Shown: positions 52,536 to 61,186 of the stretch, piece by piece
Layout of the letters: the number at the start of each line of letters is the position of its first letter
Position numbering within the stretch: position 1 is the stretch's first letter
Made by a program: the position numbers and the translations under genes
The notes under the pieces: model-generated
What the model was told of the DNA's origin: nothing
Seen by the model: only the letters and a program-made list of their open reading frames with translations
Databases searched by the model: none
NCBI RefSeq assembly: GCF_034058155.1
Contig: NZ_CP139148.1
Span: 3,224,001-3,288,000 of the forward strand
DNA from: Flavobacterium sp. KACC 22761
Lineage (GTDB): Bacteria; Bacteroidota; Bacteroidia; Flavobacteriales; Flavobacteriaceae
Direction: 5' to 3'
Length of the DNA: 64,000 bases

Positions 52536-52907
52536 TTAATCTACTTTATAAACTGTTCCGCGCTGTTTTTCTTCAGAGCCCACCAATCCAAATTCAAAAG
52601 TATAAGAATCTTTTGCAGTGGTTAAAATTTTCATACTGATGGCTTTTTCTTCAGCCATGTTTTTCGGATGTTTTTTCTGCAGCACATATTCACAATCACT
52701 CACCCAGCGAATTGTGGCAGTATCTGTTTTTCCTTCAAAAGTCTCGATTTCAATACTGTCTTTTCGCTCAAAGAAAGTAGTTTTTTTAACTCCATTGACT
52801 TCGGTTTCAAATTTGAACTTTCCGGTTTTGAAATCTTTGCAATTATGTTCGGCGTTATAGCAAGATACTAAAGCCAGAAAAGGAAATAAGAATATAATTT
52901 TTTTCAT
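52536..52907 (-). CDS. Small putative lipoprotein
   Basis: The 123-residue protein has a lipobox (LALVSC at residue 16) and a small beta-rich mature domain: CKDFKTGKFKFETEV, ETFEGKTDTATIRWVSDCEY, SYTFEFGLVG. Two Cys in the mature part may form a disulfide. I recall homologues labelled DNA topoisomerase IV, which the sequence does not support at this size and with this signal. Function unknown. Confidence 0.82.
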   Translation of the reverse strand: MKKIIFLFPFLALVSCYNAEHNCKDFKTGKFKFETEVNGVKKTTFFERKDSIEIETFEGKTDTATIRWVSDCEYVLQKKHPKNMAEEKAISMKILTTAKDSYTFEFGLVGSEEKQRGTVYKVD

Positions 52908-52929
52908 TTTGAATTGAGTTGTTTTTTAG

Positions 52930-53011
52930 AAGCTAATCCTGCTTTCCATTACAATCTTTTTGTTTTTAAAGAAAAAACAAAAAGGATTTCCATTTCAATC
53001 AGGGCTAGGGA
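52930..53011. repeat. CTAATCC element, second compact copy
   Basis: GAAGCTAATCCTGCTTTCC to TTTCAATCAGGGCTAGGG, with the same central hairpin of CTTTTTGTTTTT against AAAAACAAAAAG as the copy at 29702. About a fifth of the positions differ, mostly in the flanks, while the central stem is nearly constant. Confidence 0.85.
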
Positions 53012-53059
53012 TTTAGTTTTCAAGAGTTCTTTTATTAATTAAAGAACAAAAAGAAAATT

Positions 53060-53185
53060 ATGAGAGTTATAAAAGTTAAGAAAAGCAAATTCCGCTTTTT
53101 GTTTTTTGGACTCTGTTCTTCGGTTAAATTTGTTCTACAGAATTTAATTAAGATCCACCAACATGTTCCACCAAAATTTGCATAA
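53060..53185 (+). CDS. Possible 41-residue ORF
   Basis: The ATG at 53060 opens a frame MRVIKVKKSKFRFLFFGLCS that runs 41 codons to TAA. It is very basic at the N-terminus with a hydrophobic middle, like a small membrane peptide. It is on the opposite strand to its neighbours and there is no detectable promoter box. It may be chance; I list it because the 285-base gap has no other content beyond the CTAATCC element. Confidence 0.2.
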   Translation: MRVIKVKKSKFRFLFFGLCSSVKFVLQNLIKIHQHVPPKFA

Positions 53186-53192
53186 TATTCTA

Positions 53193-53768
53193 TCATTTCA
53201 ATCTTTTTAATTCGTCGTCTGCAAAGTTCTTGATTTCTTTTTCCTTAGCAAATTTTTCGGCGTTATAATTTCCCGATTTGTTTTTGGGAATCGACAAACT
53301 ATTCCATTCGCTGTTTTTCAATTGTTTGGCATAAAAAACAATCTGCCCAACATGATAAGGATAATGCGCCAATTGACGATTAATAGCTTCAATAACCGTG
53401 TGGCCTTCATTTCTGATATAAATAATGTCTGAAAGTTGATCTGCTTTTAAACTTTGTAGAGTGTTTTCTAGACAATTCCAGCCTTTGTTCCAAATTTCCA
53501 AAACTTGCTCTTTAGATTGTAAATCATTCTCAAATTCTGAATCACGGTCACGCCAATCTTTTTCACCATCAGAAGTCAAAAAATCGGTCCAGCGCGAAAG
53601 CATATTGCCGGAAATATGTTTTACAATTGTAGCGATGCTGTTTGTATCGGGGTTAGTTGAAACAAAAAGCTGTTCAGGCTCTAACTGATCAATGGCTTTT
53701 TCACCAAGCATTTTATAATACAAAAACTGCTTTTTTGCACTTTCTAAATAAGATTGATCGGCACTCAT
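53193..53768 (-). CDS. DUF1572/DinB-like protein
   Basis: The 191-residue protein fits the DUF1572 branch of the DinB/YfiT four-helix-bundle superfamily: a start QSYLESAKKQFLYYKMLGEKAIDQL, the middle VKHISGNMLSRW with a metal-ligand His, and YPYHVGQIVFYAK with another. These positions form the nickel or zinc site typical of the family. Substrate unknown; some members are thiol-dependent transferases. The start is two bases after the pentapeptide-protein stop, so it belongs to that transcript. Confidence 0.88.
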   Translation of the reverse strand: MSADQSYLESAKKQFLYYKMLGEKAIDQLEPEQLFVSTNPDTNSIATIVKHISGNMLSRWTDFLTSDGEKDWRDRDSEFENDLQSKEQVLEIWNKGWNCLENTLQSLKADQLSDIIYIRNEGHTVIEAINRQLAHYPYHVGQIVFYAKQLKNSEWNSLSIPKNKSGNYNAEKFAKEKEIKNFADDELKRLK

Positions 53769-53770
53769 AA

Positions 53771-54343
53771 TTAAACGATTTTGATATCATATTTATCTAA
53801 AAGTCCAGCAATTCCCTCATTAGAAAATTGCGCTTTTTTCATCGGATTGAATTCCGGATCGATTTTGTAATTGTAAGCCGTTTTAAAATTAACTCCGGCT
53901 AATTGTGTTTCATTGAAAATTGCACCGTCAAGGTCGCAATTGTCAAATAACGAACTCGTTAAGTTGGTTCCAATAAACGTCACTTCGCGTACGGAACAAT
54001 TAATGAATTTGGTTTTTGGCATTTTTTTATTCGAAAATAATGCATAATCCAAAACGCTTTCTTCAAAATGAACTTGAAATAAAAAATCATCACATTCGTT
54101 AAAAGCAATTCCTAAAAGCTTGCAATTTCTAAAAGTGACATTTTTTAAACTTGTCCCTGCCAAGCTTGTCATGGAGAGATTGCAATCAATAAATTCGCAA
54201 TCTAAAAAAGTATTGTAGCCAAAATTGCTGTTTGAAAAATCGCAGTTTTTAAAAACACAATCTTCAAACTCCCGATTGTTTATTTTTTTGTCAATGTAAA
54301 CAACTTTTTCGAATGTTTTCTGAATGTGAATTAGACTTTCCAT
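53771..54343 (-). CDS. Pentapeptide-repeat protein, Qnr-like
   Basis: The 190-residue protein is built of pentapeptide repeats of the A(D/N)LxF type: CDFSNSNFGYNTFLDCEFIDC (described here only by its CDFSN-start), CKLLGIAFNECDD, LTSSLFDNCDLDGAIFNE. These form a right-handed beta-helix. The end ...LLDKYDIKIV resembles the C-terminal helix region of Qnr/MfpA-type proteins. Those bind gyrase or topoisomerase IV and mimic DNA. The first codons overlap the toxin gene by 13 bases, so translation is coupled to the toxin. A protective role for topoisomerases is an inference. Confidence 0.88.
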   Translation of the reverse strand: MESLIHIQKTFEKVVYIDKKINNREFEDCVFKNCDFSNSNFGYNTFLDCEFIDCNLSMTSLAGTSLKNVTFRNCKLLGIAFNECDDFLFQVHFEESVLDYALFSNKKMPKTKFINCSVREVTFIGTNLTSSLFDNCDLDGAIFNETQLAGVNFKTAYNYKIDPEFNPMKKAQFSNEGIAGLLDKYDIKIV

Positions 54344-54645
54344 GAATGTTTTTTAGGTTTTTGCGCATTATGACGAACTCGAAGTATATAGATGTTCTCC
54401 TTTGTTGTCTGGTAAGAGACCGCATAATCGTAAACAGAATAAACTCTGAAACTGCCATCATTTTTGGTTTTCTGTTTATCCAGTTTATAGATTTCAGGTT
54501 GAGTTTTAAGAATTTCGGTACTATCAAAAATAGTATTAACAACTTTATCAGCAATAGTAATCGATTTACTTTCAAAGAAAATGTAAAAATGAATGTCTTC
54601 TAATTGGCTCAAAGCATTATTTGTCCAAATTATTTTCTTCCCCAT
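54331..54645 (-). CDS. RelE/ParE-family toxin
   Basis: The 104-residue protein has the ParE/RelE fold pattern: an N-terminal helix pair (NNALSQLEDIHFYIFFESKSITIADKV), then a strand region with DGSFRVYSVYDYAVSYQT and ENIYILRVRHNAQ. The RVYSVY and RVRH motifs are common in ParE-like toxins. ParE toxins attack DNA gyrase while RelE toxins cut mRNA; the sequence alone does not decide. The gene overlaps the antitoxin by 16 bases and the pentapeptide gene by 13. Confidence 0.88.
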   Translation of the reverse strand: MGKKIIWTNNALSQLEDIHFYIFFESKSITIADKVVNTIFDSTEILKTQPEIYKLDKQKTKNDGSFRVYSVYDYAVSYQTTKENIYILRVRHNAQKPKKHSWKV

Positions 54646-54860
54646 TTTTTTGCAATTTCTTTAGCTTCATCTTCAGTATAAAAATTACCTTTTTTAATAT
54701 CGTCTAAGGCATTTTCGATATCTAAATTATAAGCTTCATCTGAGTTAATTGCGGTATTATTTATTGATTGCAAAAGATGTTTGAGTTTTTCAACAAAAGA
54801 AGGGTCTTTTACTTTATCAATTTCCTGATGAATCCAGTTTATTTCTGCTTGCATATCCAT
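54630..54860 (-). CDS. Antitoxin of the RelE/ParE pair
   Basis: The 76-residue protein lies directly upstream of the toxin and overlaps it by 16 bases, the classical antitoxin-first order. It has a helical N-terminal part and an acidic C-terminal part ending in YTEDEAKEIAKKWGRK, a tail typical of toxin-wrapping antitoxins. There is no clear ribbon-helix-helix or helix-turn-helix; a second start (MQAEINW, two codons later) is equally possible. Confidence 0.85.
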   Translation of the reverse strand: MDMQAEINWIHQEIDKVKDPSFVEKLKHLLQSINNTAINSDEAYNLDIENALDDIKKGNFYTEDEAKEIAKKWGRK

Positions 54861-54887
54861 AACGAAGAATTTTAGTAAAGATACAAA

Positions 54888-55109
54888 TTAGTCATTAAAT
54901 AAGCCTTTCATGATAGTTTTCAATCCATAAAAAATCAAAAACATTGAACTCAAACAAGCTATAATTCCGATTCCCAAAACCAGATAATGCCAGTTTGTAT
55001 GCTGATTCTGAAAAGCATTATAAATCAATGTTGGTCCAAGAAACATAAGAGGCAGAGCGCCTGATAAATATTTCACTCCTTTTTTTAGTAATTCTTTATT
55101 TGTTGCCAT
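54888..55109 (-). CDS. Small DUF6095-like membrane protein
   Basis: Start at 55109 (MATNKELLKKG), since the upstream ATG at 55130 adds a charged heptad. The 73-residue protein has two transmembrane helices, one after KKGVKYLSGALPLMFLGP and one in YLVLGIGIIACLSSMFLIFYG. The ending KTIMKGLFND is a motif I recall from the DUF6095 family of Flavobacteria. Function unknown. It is upstream of the toxin-antitoxin operon on the same strand and probably has a separate promoter. Confidence 0.78.
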   Translation of the reverse strand: MATNKELLKKGVKYLSGALPLMFLGPTLIYNAFQNQHTNWHYLVLGIGIIACLSSMFLIFYGLKTIMKGLFND

Positions 55110-55150
55110 CTTTTTTGTTTCAAGTTCCAAGTTGTTGGAACTTTATTTAA

Positions 55151-55194
55151 TCGCAAAGTTCGCAAAGTTTTAGATAAAAACCTTGCGAACTTTA
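55151..55194. repeat. Word palindrome CGCAAAGTTCGCAAAG
   Basis: TCGCAAAGTTCGCAAAGTTT and CCTTGCGAACTTTACG form inverted arms around a short A-rich loop, upstream of the small membrane protein gene. Confidence 0.6.
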
Positions 55195-55242
55195 CGTAAA
55201 TATTGGCGAACCTAGCGGTTAAATTTCTACACAGTAAAACCT

Positions 55243-56055
55243 TTACCTTTTATAATTGTCAACAGCATTTCTAACGCTGCCGTATTTTTTTAATAAATCT
55301 GAAGCGTCGTCATACGAGACAGGAATTTCTTCCATAATCATTTTAACGCCTCGGTCAACTAATTTTATATTGCTCAATTGCATATCGACCATTTTGTTGC
55401 CGCGCACTTTTCCAAGCTGAATCATCGCAGCAGTCGAAATCATGTTTAAAACCAATTTTTGTGCTGTTCCCGCTTTCATTCTCGAACTTCCGGTTATAAA
55501 CTCAGGACCTACAACTACTTCAATAGGAAATTGCGCCGTTAATGCCAATGGGCTTCCTGCATTACAAGTAATACAGCCGGTAATGATATTGTTTTGATTA
55601 CAGGTTTCTAGCCCCCCAATAACATAAGGAGTTGTTCCCGAGGCCGCAATTCCGATTACAACATCATTTGAATCGATTTTATGGTTTTTAAGATCAATCC
55701 AAGCTTGTGTAGGGTTATCTTCTGCATTTTCTACTGCACGTCTTATGGCAGTATCACCGCCTGCAATAATGCCATTTACTAAATCAAAAGGAACGCCAAA
55801 TGTTGGAGGACATTCTGAAGCATCAACAACACCAAGTCGGCCAGAAGTTCCAGCTCCAATATAAAACAATCTGCCACCTAATTTCAGTTTTTCAACTATT
55901 TGCGGAATCAAGGCTTCAATTTGTGGCAAAGCTTTTTCTACTGCATAAGGAACAGTTTTATCTTCTTGATTAATATTAGACAACAATTCATGAACAGACA
56001 TTTTCTCTAAATGTTCGTATTTTGAGGCTTGTTCAGTAGTTTTTGTAAATGTCAT
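55243..56055 (-). CDS. murQ: N-acetylmuramic acid 6-phosphate etherase
   Basis: Start placed at 56055 (MTFTKTTEQASKYEHL), close to the usual family start; an ATG at 56079 adds eight residues. The 270-residue protein has the SIS-domain signatures GAGTSGRLGVVDASECPPTFG, IAASGTTPYVIGGL and GSSRMKAGTAQKLVLNM. It cleaves the lactyl ether of MurNAc-6-phosphate, giving GlcNAc-6-phosphate and lactate in peptidoglycan recycling. Other recycling genes are not in the window. A TAATTTTG box on the minus strand at 56077-56084 may be the promoter. Confidence 0.95.
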   Translation of the reverse strand: MTFTKTTEQASKYEHLEKMSVHELLSNINQEDKTVPYAVEKALPQIEALIPQIVEKLKLGGRLFYIGAGTSGRLGVVDASECPPTFGVPFDLVNGIIAGGDTAIRRAVENAEDNPTQAWIDLKNHKIDSNDVVIGIAASGTTPYVIGGLETCNQNNIITGCITCNAGSPLALTAQFPIEVVVGPEFITGSSRMKAGTAQKLVLNMISTAAMIQLGKVRGNKMVDMQLSNIKLVDRGVKMIMEEIPVSYDDASDLLKKYGSVRNAVDNYKR

Positions 56056-56076
56056 TTTATCGTTATTTAGACTGGT

Positions 56077-56084
56077 CAAAATTA
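56077..56084 (-). promoter_or_regulatory. Promoter -7 box for murQ
   Basis: On the minus strand the site reads TAATTTTG, matching TAnnTTTG, about 20 bases upstream of the start codon. No TTG is at the right distance. Confidence 0.35.
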
Positions 56085-56196
56085 ATATTTTTTTCTCTGA
56101 ATCCCGAAATTTAGATTACAAACTCACAAAGATTTAAAGTTTTGTTTGTGATGTTGCGAAAGCTTTCTTACATCTGCAAAAAATGAACTAAAATAT

Positions 56197-56204
56197 TATA
56201 TTTG
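56197..56204 (+). promoter_or_regulatory. Promoter -7 box of the first AraC-type gene
   Basis: TATATTTG lies 18 bases before the start codon in the block GAACTAAAATATTATATTTG. The same block occurs before the second paralogue at 57399, so the promoter was copied with the gene. Confidence 0.5.
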
Positions 56205-56222
56205 TTAAATAAAAAAATAAGA

Positions 56223-57368
56223 ATGGATAAATTAGTCTTTTTGGATAGCGTTGCTCGCATTGCTGTCTTTGTTTCGTTATTACTGGCACTTTTTTTATTA
56301 ACGGTAAAAACGGAAAATAAATTAGCTAATAGACTATTTGCTTGTTTTATTATTTTTTCAGCCGTTGATTTCAGCGGACTTCTAGCATATTCTCGTCCTT
56401 TGGAGTATATGAATATAGAATTCTTTAGAAGTACAATCTGTTTGCTGGAAATGCCTTTGATTTATCTGTATGTTTTGGCTGTTTGTTATTCTGATTTTCG
56501 ATTGAAATGGAAACATTTAGTCTACACGCTTCCTTTTGTAGTGATGAATTTTGTTTTGATGCCGAGGATTTATTTGAAATCTGGGGCTGAAAAGCAATAT
56601 GTTTTAGATCATTTCAATGAAATGTTTGAGATTTACTTTTTTCAAATTTTAATCGAAGTTCAATATTGGTTTTATATTGTCGGTATGTTTTTAGTTTTAA
56701 GAAAATACAGAAGAATTTATCTTGAAAATTATACCAATCCCAGCACTTCTACCTATAAATGGCTTTTTCAGATGACTTGCGTTTTTGTAGTCATGCATTC
56801 GATTACGGCTACAAAAAACTTAATGCGCTACACAACTTCCAGAGATAATTTTCTTTGGGGAAATGTTCTTATGGTAGTTATGGCGTTATGTGTGATATGC
56901 TGGTTTGTAATGAAAGCGTTAAATCATCCTGAACTTTTTAGAGGAATTAATTCTAAAATACAATTAACTAAAGAATTTCTTTCTAAAGAAAATAATGGTA
57001 TAACAGAAACTGTAAATGATCAGGATGAAGCTGTCCTCTCTCAAATTTCTGCATTAAAAAATTATATGACAGAGAAAGAACCTTATCTCGATCCGTCGCT
57101 AACAATTCAGGAACTTTCAAATCAAATTAATATTCCGGTTCGGGATTTATCGGTTTTGATTAATCATAAAATGGACCAGCATTTTTTTGATTTTGTCAAT
57201 GAGTATCGCATTGAAAAAGCTATGGGAATTTTGAAAAATCCGTTAAAAAAAGAGTTAACTGTTTTAGAAATCTTGTATGAAGTGGGTTTTAACTCAAAAT
57301 CTTCCTTTAATGCCGCATTCAAAAAATATACAAATCTTACGCCAACAGCTTACCGAAATGCTTCGTAG
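56223..57368 (+). CDS. AraC-type regulator with N-terminal membrane helices (paralogue 1)
   Basis: Start at 56223 (MDKLVFLDSV), since the upstream frame is not conserved in the paralogue. The 381-residue protein has six to seven hydrophobic helices in residues 1-235. An AraC-type helix-turn-helix pair covers about 285-380 (DPSLTIQELSNQINIPVRDLSVLINHKMDQHFFDFVNEYRIEKA, then LEILYEVGFNSKSSFNAAFKKYTNLTPTAYR, here only summarised). It is a membrane-bound transcription regulator; the signal it senses is unknown. It is followed by a close paralogue and then a TonB-type receptor, which may be the target. Confidence 0.9.
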   Translation: MDKLVFLDSVARIAVFVSLLLALFLLTVKTENKLANRLFACFIIFSAVDFSGLLAYSRPLEYMNIEFFRSTICLLEMPLIYLYVLAVCYSDFRLKWKHLVYTLPFVVMNFVLMPRIYLKSGAEKQYVLDHFNEMFEIYFFQILIEVQYWFYIVGMFLVLRKYRRIYLENYTNPSTSTYKWLFQMTCVFVVMHSITATKNLMRYTTSRDNFLWGNVLMVVMALCVICWFVMKALNHPELFRGINSKIQLTKEFLSKENNGITETVNDQDEAVLSQISALKNYMTEKEPYLDPSLTIQELSNQINIPVRDLSVLINHKMDQHFFDFVNEYRIEKAMGILKNPLKKELTVLEILYEVGFNSKSSFNAAFKKYTNLTPTAYRNAS

Positions 57369-57398
57369 TAAGTAAATCGTGCTAAAGAACTAAAATGT

Positions 57399-57406
57399 TA
57401 TATTTG
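57399..57406 (+). promoter_or_regulatory. Promoter -7 box of the second AraC-type gene
   Basis: TATATTTG lies 20 bases before the start codon, in the block GAACTAAAATGTTATATTTG, almost identical to that at 56185-56204. Confidence 0.5.
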
Positions 57407-57426
57407 ATAAATAATCAAAAAAACGA

Positions 57427-58572
57427 ATGAATAGGATAAGTTTTTTAACTGCCATGGCTGGAATATCAGTTTTTGTTTCCTTATTGCTGGCCTTCTTTTT
57501 GCTAACTGTGCAAACCAAAAATAAACTGGCAAATAGGCTATTTGCTTGTTATTTGATTTTTTTTGCGCTTGATAATAGCGGTATTTTTATTGACGACAAC
57601 TTCATTATAAACCATTTTAACTTGGAGTTTTTTAGATGGACAATTTGTGCTTTGATATTACCAGCTTTTTATCTTTATGTATTGTCGGTTTGTTTTGCTG
57701 ATTTTAGGTTAAGGTCAAAACATTTGTTGCATCTAATTCCGTTTATCGTTACAAATGCAGTTTTTTTGTTCAGACTTTATCTTTTGAGTGATGCCGAAAA
57801 AAAACTGTTTTACGCACATCGTGATCAATCTCCCGAAATGTTCTATATGTTTTTTGTTTTGGGCCTACAAACAGTCGTATATAGTATTGGCGTATTTTTA
57901 GTTTTAAAAAAATACAGAGAAATATTTCAGGAAAATTATACGAATCCAAGAACTTCTATTTTTAAATGGTTGTTTCAAATCGCCATGGTTCTGTTTGTGA
58001 TCTATTACCTGTCGATCGCTAAAAATATGGTGCGATATGCTGCTTTAGATTTCTTGTGGATTTGGTCTAATACAATACTGCAATTTCTGGTTTTGGCGGT
58101 GACCTGCTGGTTTATTTTAAAAGCGCTGAATTATCCAGAACTTTTTAGAGGAATCGATTCTAAACTGCTATTGGCAAGAGATATTATTCATGAGCATAAA
58201 AATATTGATGAAGTAAAAGAGAATCAAAATGATGAAATTGCGACTCAAATTGCTTTGCTGAAAAAATACATGACAGAAAAGGAACCTTTTCTTGATCCGT
58301 CGCTTACTATTCAAGAACTTTCTAATCAAATAAATATTCCGGTTCGGGATTTGTCAATTTTGATTAATCATCATATTGATCAACATTTTTTTGATTTTGT
58401 AAATGAATATCGTATTCAAAAAGCGATGAATATTTTAAAAAATCCTTTAAAAAATGATTTGACCGTTCTGGAAATTTTATACGAAGTGGGTTTTAACTCA
58501 AAATCGTCGTTTAATACGTATTTTAAAAAGTACACTAATTTAACGCCTACAGCGTACCGAAACGCTTCATAA
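57427..58572 (+). CDS. AraC-type regulator with N-terminal membrane helices (paralogue 2)
   Basis: The 381-residue protein has the same architecture as the preceding gene. Helices lie at about 1-235, and a C-terminal AraC domain is almost identical to it (long stretches match in DPSLTIQELSNQINIPVRDLS and EVGFNSKSSFN), while the membrane half is more diverged. That difference suggests a shared DNA target and different signals. The gene is complete. It ends ahead of a terminator; a TonB-type receptor gene follows on the same strand. Confidence 0.9.
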   Translation: MNRISFLTAMAGISVFVSLLLAFFLLTVQTKNKLANRLFACYLIFFALDNSGIFIDDNFIINHFNLEFFRWTICALILPAFYLYVLSVCFADFRLRSKHLLHLIPFIVTNAVFLFRLYLLSDAEKKLFYAHRDQSPEMFYMFFVLGLQTVVYSIGVFLVLKKYREIFQENYTNPRTSIFKWLFQIAMVLFVIYYLSIAKNMVRYAALDFLWIWSNTILQFLVLAVTCWFILKALNYPELFRGIDSKLLLARDIIHEHKNIDEVKENQNDEIATQIALLKKYMTEKEPFLDPSLTIQELSNQINIPVRDLSILINHHIDQHFFDFVNEYRIQKAMNILKNPLKNDLTVLEILYEVGFNSKSSFNTYFKKYTNLTPTAYRNAS

Positions 58573-58608
58573 TAAAGGCTTTGTAAAAAGTCGTACTTCA
58601 GGCGCAAT

Positions 58609-58653
58609 AAAGTCGAACCAATTTCTTGAACAGAAAATGGTTCGACTTTTTTT
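58609..58653 (+). terminator. Terminator after the second AraC-type gene
   Basis: AAAGTCGAACCA and TGGTTCGACTTT form a clear stem around a 20-base loop with a T-run. It separates the regulators from the receptor gene. Confidence 0.85.
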
Positions 58654-58724
58654 GTCGGTCGCACAGGAAGATTTTCTAAGGCAACTTTGCTTCAAATTAA
58701 TCGAACAAGTTAAAATTAGAAACC

Positions 58725-61109
58725 ATGAAAAAATTACATCTCCTTATCTTTTTAGTATTGCCTTTATTTTGTCTAGCACAATCAACATTAAAATTAAAAG
58801 GAAAAATTGCAAGTGAAACAAAATCTTTAGAGTGGGCAGAAGTCTCCATTTTAAATGTAGAAGGGAAAATTATTGACGGAACTATGGCAAAAGAAGATGG
58901 TTCTTTTGAAATCAATCTAAAAAATGGTTCTTATAAAATCAAAGTTAGTCTTTTGGGATTTGCAGATTATGAAAAAGAAATTTCTTTAGAAAAAGATACC
59001 GATTTAGGAACTATTGTACTTAGTGAAAATGAAACAAAATTAGTTGAAGTTGTCGTTCAGTCTAAAAAGAAAACCATCGAACAGAAAACAGATCGTTTGG
59101 TTTATAATCTAGAAAATAATGTTACCAACGTGGGTGGCGACGCTTTGAGCGCTATTAATACGGCTCCTGGTGTTGTCGTGCAGAATAATACAATTAATAT
59201 TTTAGGAAAAGGAACTTCTAGAGTTATGATTGATGGAAGAATTATTGAATTAACGGGCGAAGAATTGAATAATTTTTTAAAATCAATTTCGGCAAGCGAC
59301 ATCAAAAATATTGAAATCATCAGCAATCCGCCCGCAAAATATGAAGCTGAAGGAACTGGCGGATTGATTAATATTATTATGAAAAAAGGAGCTCGTGATT
59401 CTTGGAAAAATACAATTACGGCTTCTTATGATCAAAGCAAATATGGAATTTTTACTTTGAGAGATAATTTCTTCTACAACAAAAATAAATTCCGTTTCTC
59501 AGCAAGTGTCAATGGAAAAACAGGTTATAAAAATGTAGATGAAGTTTCAAATGTTTATTTTGAAGATGGGCTTTCGAATCTGAATGCAAGAACAAAATTG
59601 AAAAACGAAAGTCTATCAGGAAAAATAGCTTTGGATTATGATTTTTCAGAAAAAACAACCGTTGGTTTTCAAATTTTGAATGATATAACCAATCCTGATT
59701 TTCAATCCGATATTTTGGTTAATAAATACAATACAGAAAATGAATTGCAGCATTACATCATCAACAACAGTTTTGCTGACAGAGAATCCAAAAATCAAAC
59801 ATATAATGCGCATTTGATTACAAAATTAGATCCCTTGAACCGAAAATTATCCTTTGATGTAGATTACTTTAATTACAGTTCAAAATTTGATCGTGAGTTT
59901 ATTGCAAATAATTACTTGGCTGATGGAACTTTTGTTGATGTTAATCAATCTGGAAGAAATATTTCGAATCAAGATATTGATAATTTGAGTTTTAAAGCAG
60001 ATATGGAACATCCGCTAGAAAAGTTGAATTTGTCTTATGGAGCCAAAGCTAGTTTTACAAATAGCATAAGCGATGTACTTTATTACGATACAATTACAGG
60101 AACTCCAGTATTAGATCCAAGCCAATCAAACCGATTTAAATACACTGAAAATAATCAGGCAGTTTATATTAATGGAGATAAAAAAGTAAATGAAAAATGG
60201 AATTTTCAATTGGGATTGCGACTTGAAAATACGCAAACAAAAGGATTTTCTGAAACATTGAATCAAGAAACAGTAAATGATTATTTCAAACTTTTTCCGA
60301 CTGTTTTTACGTCATACAAAAAGAATGAGAACAATAGTTTTAGTTTAAATTATGGAAAAAGAATCAACAGACCTCGTTTTGATTTGCTGAATCCATTCCG
60401 TATTTACATCAGCAGTAATAGTTATTCAGAAGGGAATCCGTTTTTAAAGCCTTCTTTTAGTGACAATTTTGAGTTTGCTCATTCGTACAAAGAAATTTTA
60501 AGAACAAGTGTTTTCTTAAACATAATCACAGATGGTTACGGCGTTTTGTTTACTTCGAATCCAGAAACAAGCACACAGATCATAACACGTGATAATTATT
60601 TTAAAAGTTTAAATTATGGCATTGGAGAGAATTATTCCGCAAAATTTGCTAAATGGTGGCAGAGTGAAAATTCGGTATATTTTTTAGGTGCAAAAACGGA
60701 GTTTATCAAAGATATCAATGCAACGCCATCTAATAGTTTGCAAATTGATTTTTCTACAAACAATACTTTTACGTTAGGCAAAACAACAAAATTGCAAATT
60801 GATTTTTCATATACGACACCTTATAAAAGTGGTTTATATGAAATAGGGTATGCTTCTAGTTTTGATATCGGATTTAAGCAAGATTTGTTTAATAAAACCA
60901 TGCAAATTGCGTTTTTGGCAAATGATATTTTTAATACTTCTTACTTAAAAGATTTTGCTTCGGTTGTAAATGGCGTAAAACAGGTTTATAGCAATAATGA
61001 AAGCAATCGATTTGTTCGTTTGTCAGTAATTTACAATTTCGGAAATAATAAAATCAATGCGAAGGAACGAAATTTCGGTAATCAGGACGAGAGAAAGAGA
61101 GCGAATTAA
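58725..61109 (+). CDS. TonB-dependent receptor-like outer-membrane barrel protein
   Basis: The 794-residue protein has a signal peptide (ending FCLAQS), a CarboxypepD-regulatory-like domain (about 22-100), and a plug-like segment with NTAPGVVVQNNTINILGKG, MIDGRIIELTGEELNNFLKS and EAEGTGGLINIIMKKGA. A long barrel follows, ending near FVRLSVIYNFGNNK, with a charged tail after the last strand. This is the outer-membrane beta-barrel group of TonB receptors without SusD. The ligand is unknown. It follows two membrane AraC regulators, so it may be their target, but a terminator lies between. Confidence 0.9.
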   Translation: MKKLHLLIFLVLPLFCLAQSTLKLKGKIASETKSLEWAEVSILNVEGKIIDGTMAKEDGSFEINLKNGSYKIKVSLLGFADYEKEISLEKDTDLGTIVLSENETKLVEVVVQSKKKTIEQKTDRLVYNLENNVTNVGGDALSAINTAPGVVVQNNTINILGKGTSRVMIDGRIIELTGEELNNFLKSISASDIKNIEIISNPPAKYEAEGTGGLINIIMKKGARDSWKNTITASYDQSKYGIFTLRDNFFYNKNKFRFSASVNGKTGYKNVDEVSNVYFEDGLSNLNARTKLKNESLSGKIALDYDFSEKTTVGFQILNDITNPDFQSDILVNKYNTENELQHYIINNSFADRESKNQTYNAHLITKLDPLNRKLSFDVDYFNYSSKFDREFIANNYLADGTFVDVNQSGRNISNQDIDNLSFKADMEHPLEKLNLSYGAKASFTNSISDVLYYDTITGTPVLDPSQSNRFKYTENNQAVYINGDKKVNEKWNFQLGLRLENTQTKGFSETLNQETVNDYFKLFPTVFTSYKKNENNSFSLNYGKRINRPRFDLLNPFRIYISSNSYSEGNPFLKPSFSDNFEFAHSYKEILRTSVFLNIITDGYGVLFTSNPETSTQIITRDNYFKSLNYGIGENYSAKFAKWWQSENSVYFLGAKTEFIKDINATPSNSLQIDFSTNNTFTLGKTTKLQIDFSYTTPYKSGLYEIGYASSFDIGFKQDLFNKTMQIAFLANDIFNTSYLKDFASVVNGVKQVYSNNESNRFVRLSVIYNFGNNKINAKERNFGNQDERKRAN

Positions 61110-61186
61110 ATGAGATAATTAGATAATGTGTCAATGAGTCAATTAGAAAATTATCTAATTGGCTCATTTTCTAATTGACTCATTAT
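61110..61186. repeat. Word palindrome (AATTAGA / TCAATGAGTC type)
   Basis: AGATAATTAGATAATGTGTC and CTAATTGACTCATTAT with AATTATCTAATTGGCTCATT inside form a nested set of inverted words, between convergent genes. The word AATTAGATAATTAG is shared with 3869. Confidence 0.7.
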
